5,265 bases of DNA from Verrucomicrobiota bacterium (lineage in GTDB: Bacteria > Verrucomicrobiota > Verrucomicrobiia > Chthoniobacterales > UBA10450). Location: positions 1 to 5,265 of the forward strand of contig QHOQ01000137.1 in NCBI GenBank assembly GCA_003219355.1. Reading direction: 5' to 3'. Below, one piece after another: positions 1 through 5,265 of this stretch. The number at the start of each line of letters is the position of its first letter. Position 1 is the first letter of the stretch. Below the pieces are notes generated by a model that worked only from the letters and a program-made list of their open reading frames with translations, searched no databases and was not told the origin of the DNA. The translations under genes were made by a program, and so were the position numbers.

Positions 1-32
1 TCCGTTGCTCTATCCGGCTGAGCTACGGGCGC
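1..32 (-). tRNA. tRNA-Arg (probable), 5' part only, cut by window edge
   Basis: Read on the minus strand from position 32, the sequence folds as the first 32 nt of a tRNA. The acceptor strand is GCGCCCG (32-26), followed by TA. The D-stem GCTC (23-20) pairs with GAGC (10-7), closing the D-loop AGCCGGATA (19-11). After A at 6 comes ACGGA (5-1), the 5' side of the anticodon stem. The anticodon and the rest lie outside the window, so the isotype is inferred: a GGATA D-loop with A at position 20 is typical of bacterial tRNA-Arg, and the acceptor strand matches common tRNA-Arg genes. That it is a tRNA is close to certain; the arginine assignment is likely but unproven. Confidence 0.88.
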
Positions 33-45
33 AGTTGGCGAAACA

Positions 46-74
46 CTTATACTGGGTTTCGTCACGAATGAAAG
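46..74 (-). promoter_or_regulatory. Candidate sigma70-like promoter of the tRNA
   Basis: On the minus strand a TATAAG hexamer (51-46) lies 14 nt before the tRNA 5' end, so transcription would start about 7 nt upstream of the mature end. A weak -35-like CTTTCA (74-69) is spaced 17 bp from it. The -10 matches the consensus at five of six positions, the -35 at only three. Position and spacing fit a tRNA promoter, but this is pattern matching only. Confidence 0.4.
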
Positions 75-214
75 CCGGCGCGAGAAACGGAGAAGGTGAC
101 GACAATCGCAAGCGACGAACACGCCTAAAGGATACGATGCAGCTACCCGCCGTCGCGCGTTACGGCCTGTGTGACTCCATCCGCAGATCAGACCAAATAA
201 TCCTTCGCTTTTCG

Positions 215-220
215 GATAAT
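215..220 (+). promoter_or_regulatory. Candidate -10 element upstream of the exported-protein gene
   Basis: GATAAT matches the TATAAT consensus at five of six positions and sits about 50 bp before the ATG at 271, in an AT-richer patch (about 195-224) of an otherwise GC-rich gap. No good -35 hexamer is found at 16-18 bp. A short dyad, AGCCG-TC-CGGCT (231-242), lies just downstream and would fall in the early leader. Weak evidence. The remainder of 33-270 shows no convincing gene. Confidence 0.25.
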
Positions 221-270
221 AAACCGTGACAGCCGTCCGGCTTGGTTGATAGTCTCGCACAAATCTCCCC

Positions 271-2352
271 ATGAAAACAAAATCCGCGTCCGAATCTGCT
301 TTCTTCAATCCGCGCATCTTGCTTGGCTTCGTTCTTTGCTCGATCGCTATTTTACTGGCGCTGGTGGGGCTGGGTTTGTTCTCAGGCGGATCGTTGTCGG
401 CGCAGGCGCCAAATGCAAACCAGCAATCCAGCGGTCACACTGTCGGTGCTTCGTATAAAAACGACATCTCGCCACCGGTGCGCAATATGCCGCCGTGGAA
501 GGCGTCCGACTTGAAAGCCCAGCACGAGGCGAACGAAAACCCGAAAGTTCCATACCGGCACCACGACACGCCTGACCCGGTCATTCAGAAGAGCCACGTC
601 TCCACGCTCGATCTGCTCGCACCGAGTCTGCCCGCCCCCCTCCGCAACTTCAACGGCATTCCGTTTCCTGGCGTAGGCTGCAACTGCGCGCCCCCCGACA
701 CGAATGGAGCCGTCGGCCAAACCCAATACGTTCAAATAGTGAACGAGGGCTTTCAGGTTTTTGACAAAGCCACCGGCAGTTCACTTCTGGGACCGAATAG
801 CATTTCCTCGATCTGGACGGGCTTTGGTGGCGCCTGCGAGGCCGGTGGCAGCGGCGATCCAGTCGTGCTCTATGATCACCTCGCAAACCGCTGGATGATA
901 ACTCAGTTTGCCAGCGCCACCGGCGGCACTCCGATCACCGACGAATGCGTCGCCATTTCTACCACGGCAGACGCCACCGGCACTTATGCACGCTATGGCT
1001 TTCATCTTGGCTCGAACTTCTTTGACTATCCGCACCTGAGTGTCTGGCCCGACGGTTATTACATGAGTATGAACGTGTTTAACTCCACCGGCACGTCCTA
1101 CCTCGGCCCGCAGGCGTTCGCCTTTGATCGCGCGAAGATGCTCGTCAACTTGCCGGCGAGCTTTGTCAGCCCGCGCGGGGCGCTCGGTGGTACCGTCGAC
1201 CCTTTCTTACCCGCCGACCTCGATGGTCCAACGCTCCCGCCATCCGGTGCTCCCGCCACCTTCGTTGGTTTCCCGGGTCAGGGCACCAATCCTAATTACA
1301 CAACCTATCATTTTCACGCCGACTTTACGACGCCTGCGAATTCGACCTTTACAACCTTCGCCTCACCAGCCGCGGCGGGTTTTACCGCCCTCTGCCCCTC
1401 TACTCGCGCGTGTGTGCCGCAGTCGGGTGTTGCCTCCAATAGTAACCTGGATGGTATCGGTGACCGTCTGATGTTTCGACTTGCTTACCGGAATTTCGGC
1501 GACCACGAATCAGTGGTCGGCAACTACACAGTTAGCGCCGGTGGGGTGGCAGGAGTACGTTGGTTTGAACTGCGCAACGTGACGGCTGGACCGGTGACCA
1601 TCTATCAGCAGAGCACCTATCAGCCGGACTCGACCTGGCGCTGGATGGGTAGCGCCGCGATGGATGGACAAGGAAACCTCGCCATCGGCTTTAGCGCTTC
1701 CAGTTCGACCATGAATCCACAGGTGCGCTACGCGGCTAGGCTCGCGACCGACCCAATCAACACGCTCGCTCAAGGTGAAGCTCATCTCTTCGATGGCACC
1801 GGCAGCCAGAGCGGTACAAGCAACCGCTGGGGCGATTACAGCTCGTTGACGGTTGATCCAGTGGACGACAGCACCTTCTGGTACACTAACGAATACTATT
1901 CCACGACAGCCTCCTTCAACTGGCGAACGCGCATCGGCAGTTTCAAGATAGCATCGGGTAGTCCAACACCGACTCCAACGCCGACACCCACTCCAACGCC
2001 GACACCCACTCCGACACCGACACCGACTCCGACGCCAGCGCCTGATTTTTCGCTCTCGCTCAGCCCGTCAACGGTCACCTTGCACCGTGGTGGTGGAACA
2101 GCCGCCTACACGGTAGCAATTACACCGAGCGGCGGTTTTAGTTCGACCGTCCAACTTTCCGTAAGCGGTCTTCCTTCCGGCACGACCGGCAGCTTCAGCC
2201 CCAATCCCGCAACGACGTCCTCAACCCTGACTCTAAACGTCAGCTCTTCAACCGCGAAAGGGTCTTATACCTTCACAGTCTCGGGCACGGGCGGAACTCC
2301 CGCTGTGACACACACTGCGACCGCGACGCTCAGTAAGAATAACAAACCGTAG
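271..2352 (+). CDS. Exported protein of unknown function with (PT)12 linker and C-terminal Ig-like domain
   Basis: The 693-residue product starts at the first ATG after an in-frame stop (250-252); no Shine-Dalgarno is visible. Residues 16-37 are a hydrophobic segment followed by AQA (44-46), a possible signal peptidase site, although proline at +1 is unfavourable, so it may instead stay as an N-terminal anchor. Residues about 125-562 form a conserved body with segments such as PPDTNGAVG (141-149), GDPVVLYD (195-202), DYPHLSVWPDGYY (252-264), PADLDG (314-319), YRNFGDHES (406-414) and RWGDYSSLTVDP (519-530). I recognise this pattern from secreted hypothetical proteins of several bacterial phyla; its repeated aromatic, Gly and Asp motifs suggest an all-beta, perhaps propeller-like fold. 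Six cysteines (137, 139, 189, 226, 375, 381) could form disulfides after export. Residues 565-588 are twelve Pro-Thr pairs. Residues 592 to about 688 resemble Ig-like repeats of the DFSLSLSPS / GGF / GLPSG / SFSPNP type. No C-terminal sorting signal or membrane anchor is seen. A surface or secreted adhesin-like or carbohydrate-binding role is possible but unproven. Confidence 0.92.
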   Translation: MKTKSASESAFFNPRILLGFVLCSIAILLALVGLGLFSGGSLSAQAPNANQQSSGHTVGASYKNDISPPVRNMPPWKASDLKAQHEANENPKVPYRHHDTPDPVIQKSHVSTLDLLAPSLPAPLRNFNGIPFPGVGCNCAPPDTNGAVGQTQYVQIVNEGFQVFDKATGSSLLGPNSISSIWTGFGGACEAGGSGDPVVLYDHLANRWMITQFASATGGTPITDECVAISTTADATGTYARYGFHLGSNFFDYPHLSVWPDGYYMSMNVFNSTGTSYLGPQAFAFDRAKMLVNLPASFVSPRGALGGTVDPFLPADLDGPTLPPSGAPATFVGFPGQGTNPNYTTYHFHADFTTPANSTFTTFASPAAAGFTALCPSTRACVPQSGVASNSNLDGIGDRLMFRLAYRNFGDHESVVGNYTVSAGGVAGVRWFELRNVTAGPVTIYQQSTYQPDSTWRWMGSAAMDGQGNLAIGFSASSSTMNPQVRYAARLATDPINTLAQGEAHLFDGTGSQSGTSNRWGDYSSLTVDPVDDSTFWYTNEYYSTTASFNWRTRIGSFKIASGSPTPTPTPTPTPTPTPTPTPTPTPTPAPDFSLSLSPSTVTLHRGGGTAAYTVAITPSGGFSSTVQLSVSGLPSGTTGSFSPNPATTSSTLTLNVSSSTAKGSYTFTVSGTGGTPAVTHTATATLSKNNKP
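1963..2034 (+). repeat. (Pro-Thr)12-coding repeat tract
   Basis: Twelve consecutive six-base units encode Pro-Thr pairs, forming an extended linker between the conserved body and the Ig-like domain. Synonymous codons vary (CCA/CCG/CCC, ACA/ACT/ACG), so the tract is not a simple dinucleotide run. Within it an 18-bp block, CCAACGCCGACACCCACT, occurs twice in perfect tandem (1975-1992 and 1993-2010), which points to recent unit duplication. Confidence 0.95.
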
Positions 2353-2481
2353 TAGGCAGCGGCAACGGTGCCGATATGGATTAGATCGACGCCGCTTCGG
2401 TAGAACCGCGCAAAGAAATCATTCCCCTCCGGTAACCGTGTAGCCTTCAGCTCTCATATCTTCAGCGAGTTCTTTCTCCAT
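2353..2481 (-). pseudogene. Possible frameshifted gene relic (speculative)
   Basis: On the minus strand, an ATG at 2481 opens a 20-codon frame (MEKELAEDMRAEGYTVTGGE) that stops at TGA 2421-2419; the same frame is open upstream to about 2529. Moving one base at a GGGG run (2424-2427 on the plus strand reads CCCC) joins it to another open frame from 2423 to 2352, beginning NDFFARFYRSGVDLIHIG and continuing TVAAAY. Both pieces have natural-looking protein composition, which is unusual for an intergenic gap. I cannot name a family. It could equally be chance, or a short gene fragment left by rearrangement. No ribosome binding site is visible. Confidence 0.2.
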
Positions 2482-2512
2482 TTGCGCTGCGCGATATGAA
2501 GCGGACAGACTC

Positions 2513-2536
2513 TTTAACGATTTAACGGTTTAACGC
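2513..2536 (+). repeat. Three tandem 8-bp repeats, TTTAACGN
   Basis: TTTAACGA, TTTAACGG and TTTAACGC follow one another with exact 8-bp period, starting at 2513, 2521 and 2529. The array ends 6 bp before the ATG of the next gene, so it covers the usual ribosome-binding region. It could be a regulator-binding array, a family of short intergenic repeats, or a chance microsatellite. Only the repeat itself is certain. Confidence 0.85.
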
Positions 2537-2542
2537 GTTGCT

Positions 2543-2887
2543 ATGAATTCGCTCTTCGTCATCGCTCCGTACAAATATGAAGGAATGTGGGTTTTCGACG
2601 ATCCCGCAGTCGGTCTGTCGAGAGAACCGTTCATAGCCGAAATTGATACGATGGTCGACAAGATCATTGCCGGGATTCCCAATGCCGATAAAGGTTTTCG
2701 CGCAATCTTCAGTGCCGCGCAATTTCCCGGGGCCGATTTTAAACTGGAATGGTGTCGCGAAGAATCCGGCGGCAATTGGTATTACAGCGACCAATTCAAA
2801 ATGGAAGGGTGGCTCTGCCCCGCATTGTTGAAATATTTTCCGAGCGCGCCGCTGGAGATTTACGTGAAGGCCGAACCGCAGAGCTGA
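2543..2887 (+). CDS. Small conserved protein, DUF6717-like
   Basis: The 114-residue soluble protein has no signal peptide or membrane segment. Its sequence is rich in conserved-looking aromatic and glycine motifs: MNSLFVIAPYKYEGMWVFDD (1-20), VGLSREPF (23-30), FKLEWCREESGGNWYY (66-81) and MEGWLCPALLKYFP (87-100). I recognise this arrangement as that of a small uncharacterised family, most likely DUF6717; the name is from memory. The length is plausible for a complete single domain. No function is known and the neighbours do not suggest one. ATG at 2543 is the start because the family-like N-terminus begins there; there is no Shine-Dalgarno, and the three TTTAACGN repeats occupy that place. 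A probable terminator begins 4 nt after the stop, so the gene appears to be its own transcription unit. Confidence 0.85.
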   Translation: MNSLFVIAPYKYEGMWVFDDPAVGLSREPFIAEIDTMVDKIIAGIPNADKGFRAIFSAAQFPGADFKLEWCREESGGNWYYSDQFKMEGWLCPALLKYFPSAPLEIYVKAEPQS

Positions 2888-2890
2888 CGT

Positions 2891-2943
2891 ACGAGAGTCC
2901 GGTTTTGATTGAACCTTAATTGAGGGCCGGCGGTCTCGTTTTT
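2891..2943 (+). terminator. Probable intrinsic terminator after the DUF6717-like gene
   Basis: ACGAGA (2891-2896) pairs with TCTCGT (2934-2939), and inside it CCGG (2899-2902) pairs with CCGG (2927-2930) across a small 2/3-nt internal loop. A T run (2939-2943) follows the stem. The large apical loop (2903-2926) weakens the structure. The position, 4 nt after the stop codon and before the sppA leader, supports a terminator. Confidence 0.45.
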
Positions 2944-2979
2944 CGCGATGGTCATCAGTTGGAAGAACCAGAGGCCTTG

Positions 2980-3049
2980 TGACGGCAGTTTCGCCTGTTG
3001 CGAAAAGCGCTTGTGCCCTCCGCTGTTCTCCGGCAGTTTCGTGCCGTCA
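2980..3049 (+). promoter_or_regulatory. sppA leader with competing hairpins around the start codon
   Basis: An 11-bp direct repeat, CGGCAGTTTCG, occurs at 2983-2993 and 3031-3041. The element TGCCGTCA (3042-3049) can pair with the distal TGACGGCA (2980-2987, 8 bp) or, through TGCCG, with the near CGGCA (3031-3035, 5 bp, 6-nt loop). Between them TTTCGC (2989-2994) and GCGAAA (3000-3005) form a 6-bp hairpin with a 5-nt loop. The long pairing includes the A of the preferred ATG, so it could affect translation. This is inferred from pairing only, and would be coding sequence if a TTG or GTG start upstream is used. Confidence 0.3.
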
Positions 3050-4050
3050 TGGCAGATCGCAGATTAGGTTGTCTTAGCATCTTTTTGTTCGTCGCGCTTT
3101 GCGCCAGTCTCTTTGTCAATTTTGTACTGGTGGTCGCTGCATTCCAGCGGATTGGCGGTGTGCGCGAAGCGGAACCAATGCCGCGCTTTCGTGAGATCCT
3201 TCTTCAGCGAGGGACGCGGGGAACGACTGACAAGATCGCCGTCATTACAATGCGGGGCTTAATCAGCTCTTCCCTGCCAGGCAGTGTCACCGATTCGATG
3301 GTCGATGACATGCGCACGGCGTTGCAACAAGCTCGCGACGATGATCGCGTTAAAGCCATCGTCCTGGAGATCGATTCGCCTGGCGGAGAAGTAACCGCGT
3401 CAGATGCAATTTACGGTGCCTTGGTCAAGGCCCGCGCCAGAAAACCTGTCGTGATTTATATGGATTCACTCGCGGCTTCGGGCGGCTATTACGTCTCCTG
3501 CGGCGGCAAATTTTTGATGGCAAGCGAAACGACAATCACCGGCAGCATCGGAGTCATCATCCAGACTCTGAATTACGAGCAGTTGTTCAACAAAGTCGGA
3601 CTCGCTTCCGTCGTTTTCAAAAGCGGCAAGTTTAAGGACATGCTTAATGGCGCGCGGCCGATCACGCCGGAGGAGCGTGAGCTTGTCCAAAGTTTCATCA
3701 TGAAAACTTACGACAAGTTTCTCGGCATCGTTGCAAAAGAGAGAAATCTCCCTGCTGATCGGTTGCGCAACACGATCGCCGATGGTCGAATCCTTTCAGG
3801 CAAAGACGCGTTTGACAGCAAACTGATCGATGGACTTGGTGAATTCGAGGATGCGTTTGCCAAAGCCAAGCAACTGGGGAATGCGCCGGGAGCGAAAATC
3901 GTAAAGTACGGTCCCCCCTTTAGTTTGATCCGATTTTTTCGAATATTCGGACAAACCGATTCAAAAATCGAGCTCCAGCTTCCGAAGCAGCTCATTCCAC
4001 AATTGGAAACAGGCCGCGCGTATTTTCTGCCGAGTTATTACGCTCCGTAG
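3049..4050 (+). CDS. sppA: Signal peptide peptidase SppA (S49 family)
   Basis: SppA is a membrane-anchored serine protease that cuts up signal peptides left in the membrane after secretion. This 333-residue copy has an N-terminal membrane segment (about 8-33) and one S49 domain, as in the short Bacillus-type enzymes, not the double-domain E. coli form. Visible motifs (numbered from the ATG) are DSPGG (109-113), SLAASGGYYVS (140-150) with the presumed nucleophile Ser144, TGSIGVI (164-170), and SGKFKDM (192-198) with presumed general base Lys196. The start is uncertain: the frame is open from 2983, with TTG at 2998 (350 residues) and GTG at 3013 also possible. I prefer the ATG because the charged residues and membrane segment follow directly, as in homologues; none of the starts has a clear Shine-Dalgarno. 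The CPBP protease gene follows 12 bp downstream, so the two are probably cotranscribed. The enzyme call is very secure, the start is not. Confidence 0.93.
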   Translation: MADRRLGCLSIFLFVALCASLFVNFVLVVAAFQRIGGVREAEPMPRFREILLQRGTRGTTDKIAVITMRGLISSSLPGSVTDSMVDDMRTALQQARDDDRVKAIVLEIDSPGGEVTASDAIYGALVKARARKPVVIYMDSLAASGGYYVSCGGKFLMASETTITGSIGVIIQTLNYEQLFNKVGLASVVFKSGKFKDMLNGARPITPEERELVQSFIMKTYDKFLGIVAKERNLPADRLRNTIADGRILSGKDAFDSKLIDGLGEFEDAFAKAKQLGNAPGAKIVKYGPPFSLIRFFRIFGQTDSKIELQLPKQLIPQLETGRAYFLPSYYAP

Positions 4051-4062
4051 ACACGGGGACGC

Positions 4063-4896
4063 ATGCGATTCGACAGCCTCCTTGCGGCGACCGGAGCCGC
4101 TCCAAACCTCATCTTAAACATCCTTCTTCCTCTTTATCTTCTCGCCGGTATTTGTGTTTACGTTTCTCTGATTCGCCAGATCAGCGCGCGAACATCGTCG
4201 TCTGTCGACGAACCGAAAAGGACGTTCGGATTACCCGAAGCAATACTCGCTGGTGCATTGATCTTTTTGCTTTTGCTCAATGTCAGCGCGTCAGTTTCGA
4301 ATCGGTCGGTGCAACTGAACCCGCGCAATCTTCTGGAAAATCTTGTTTTCACGCTGGCGGTGGTACTGTTCATCGTCGCTTTCCTGCGTTTTCGCGGATT
4401 TGACCTCAGTTCGTTAGGGGGCTTCTTTAAAATTAGTTTTTTACGGGTCCTGAGCACTGGAACAATCCTGCTATTTTTCGCTTATTCGTTGATCTTCGTG
4501 AGCGAACTCATTACCCAGCGCCTTTTCGGAAGCGGGTCGAGCAAGCAGAACATCGTCGAGCTTTTCAGTGGCTCGCGCACAATCGAACAGCGAATTATGA
4601 TCATCGTTTTCGCGGTGGCGATCGCGCCGGTGGTCGAGGAATTTCTTTTCCGGTTTTTTCTATACGGGGTCCTGAAACGCTACTTTGGCCGTTTTTTTGG
4701 GATGACCATGAACGCGCTCCTCTTCGCCGCAGCCCACACCCACCTCCCATCTTTCGTACCCCTCTTCGTCCTGGGAAGTTGTTTCACCATCGCTTATGAG
4801 TGGAGTGGTTCGCTTCTCGTCTCGATGACGATGCATGCGCTTTTCAATTCGCTGTCGCTCACGGCGCTTGCCTTTCCAGAGCTATTTTCGCAATGA
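4063..4896 (+). CDS. CPBP family intramembrane glutamic endopeptidase (CAAX protease-like)
   Basis: The 277-residue polytopic membrane protein has hydrophobic segments at about 15-37, 58-76, 93-109, 125-149, 178-200, 212-224, 231-245 and 250-270. The C-terminal half carries the three family motifs: EEFLFR (192-197), FAAAH (221-225) and HALFN (258-262). The two glutamates, Arg197, His225, His258 and Asn262 are the expected catalytic set, so the protein looks active. Members include Rce1-like CAAX proteases and bacterial proteases that mature or degrade membrane proteins and peptides; the substrate cannot be told from sequence. The start ATG lies 12 bp after the sppA stop, with GGGGA (4055-4059) just upstream, an unusually close Shine-Dalgarno-like site. 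The stop overlaps the thiL start (ATGA). An alternative role in bacteriocin immunity is less likely, since no bacteriocin gene is present. Confidence 0.92.
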   Translation: MRFDSLLAATGAAPNLILNILLPLYLLAGICVYVSLIRQISARTSSSVDEPKRTFGLPEAILAGALIFLLLLNVSASVSNRSVQLNPRNLLENLVFTLAVVLFIVAFLRFRGFDLSSLGGFFKISFLRVLSTGTILLFFAYSLIFVSELITQRLFGSGSSKQNIVELFSGSRTIEQRIMIIVFAVAIAPVVEEFLFRFFLYGVLKRYFGRFFGMTMNALLFAAAHTHLPSFVPLFVLGSCFTIAYEWSGSLLVSMTMHALFNSLSLTALAFPELFSQ

Positions 4897-5265
4897 AACT
4901 GCGCCAGCTCGGCGAAGACCGGCTGCTCGATCAACTTTTGCGGCGACTTCCGATCGGGAAAACGGTCGCTCTCGGCGCCGGTGATGATTGCGCATTGGTA
5001 GCAGCACCGGCCAGTCGCAACTTTCTCGTCCTTAAGACCGATTGCATCGTCGAAGGCATCCATTTTTTGCGCCGAGCGAGCGCGCTCGACGTTGGATGGA
5101 AAGCGATGATGCGTCCCCTGAGTGATTTTGCGGCGACGTCAGCTCTCCCTCAATTTGCGCTGATCACACTCATCGCCTCAAAGGAAACAGAGGTCGACTG
5201 GGTAAGAAAATTTTATCGTGGACTCCGCAAGGCCGCGGTGCGGTCCAAAGTCAGCATCGTCGGCG
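4893..5265 (+). CDS. thiL: Thiamine-monophosphate kinase ThiL, N-terminal part (runs off window)
   Basis: ThiL uses ATP to convert thiamine monophosphate to thiamine pyrophosphate, the last step of cofactor synthesis, in the cytoplasm. The 124 residues present show the family's N-terminal features: LGEDRLLDQL (6-15), the metal/ATP-binding GAGDDCAL (28-35), TDCIVEGIHF (49-58), and LSDFAA (76-81), equivalent to the usual LSDIAAMGA motif. The surrounding residues differ from the common form: RP replaces RN before LSD, and ATSALP replaces AMGA-P. The metal-binding aspartates at 31-32, 50 and 78 are kept, so activity is expected. ATG overlaps the preceding TGA by four bases, indicating translational coupling with the CPBP protease; no strong Shine-Dalgarno is seen. 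Normal proteins of the family are about 310-340 residues, so roughly 60% lies beyond the edge. Confidence 0.93.
   Translation, partial: MKLRQLGEDRLLDQLLRRLPIGKTVALGAGDDCALVAAPASRNFLVLKTDCIVEGIHFLRRASALDVGWKAMMRPLSDFAATSALPQFALITLIASKETEVDWVRKFYRGLRKAAVRSKVSIVG

Noticed and set aside
149..166. Hairpin GCCGT / ACGGC in the left gap
   Set aside because: 5-bp stem, 8-nt loop, no T run and no link to a gene.
5..229. 74-codon plus-strand frame at the left edge
   Set aside because: It overlaps the tRNA on the opposite strand, has no ribosome binding site and its translation looks like random GC-rich sequence.
231..242. Dyad AGCCG-TC-CGGCT before the first gene as an operator
   Set aside because: Short, without flanking symmetry or a second copy; expected by chance in GC-rich sequence.
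1896..2078. Minus-strand frame encoding a Gly-Val repeat
   Set aside because: It is the antisense shadow of the Pro-Thr codon tract of the exported protein.
2360..2373. Hairpin CGGCA-ACGG-TGCCG just after the exported-protein gene as a terminator
   Set aside because: The stem is only 5 bp and no T run follows, so it cannot be called an intrinsic terminator.
2522..2794. Minus-strand frames opposite the DUF6717-like gene
   Set aside because: The plus-strand product has conserved, protein-like motifs; the antisense frames do not.
4063..4896. CPBP protein as an immunity gene of a bacteriocin or defence locus
   Set aside because: No small peptide, transporter or defence gene is present; the neighbours are housekeeping genes.

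Overview
This window holds parts of five protein genes and the 5' part of one tRNA. Base composition looks moderately GC-rich. Most start codons lack a clear Shine-Dalgarno sequence. The exported protein has a Pro-Thr linker of the kind common in soil Verrucomicrobiota and Acidobacteriota. Together with the sppA / CPBP protease / thiL order, this suggests a bacterium of the Verrucomicrobiota (a Chthoniobacterales-like soil lineage). That placement is inference from style and gene order; no marker gene here settles it.

Layout. Positions 1-32 (minus strand) carry the 5' part of a tRNA, probably tRNA-Arg, with a promoter-like sequence just upstream. Positions 33-270 hold no convincing gene, only candidate promoter elements. 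Positions 271-2352 (+) encode a 693-residue exported protein: signal anchor, a long conserved body of unknown function with six cysteines, a (Pro-Thr)12 linker and a C-terminal Ig-like domain. The 190-bp gap 2353-2542 contains what may be a frameshifted relic of a minus-strand gene and a three-copy 8-bp tandem repeat. Positions 2543-2887 (+) encode a 114-residue conserved protein resembling DUF6717, followed immediately by a probable terminator.

From about 3049 to the right edge lies a tight same-strand cluster. It contains sppA (signal peptide peptidase, S49), a CPBP/CAAX-type intramembrane endopeptidase starting 12 bp later, and thiL (thiamine-monophosphate kinase), which overlaps the protease by ATGA and runs off the window. 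The first two are membrane proteases that could act in signal-peptide or membrane-protein turnover. ThiL makes thiamine pyrophosphate and is probably a transcriptional passenger, not a functional partner.

Nothing here is a clear undescribed system. The best leads are the exported protein of unknown function, the alternative RNA pairings in front of sppA, the 8-bp repeat in front of the small conserved gene, and the possible gene relic between them. No insertion sequence, CRISPR array or rRNA is visible.
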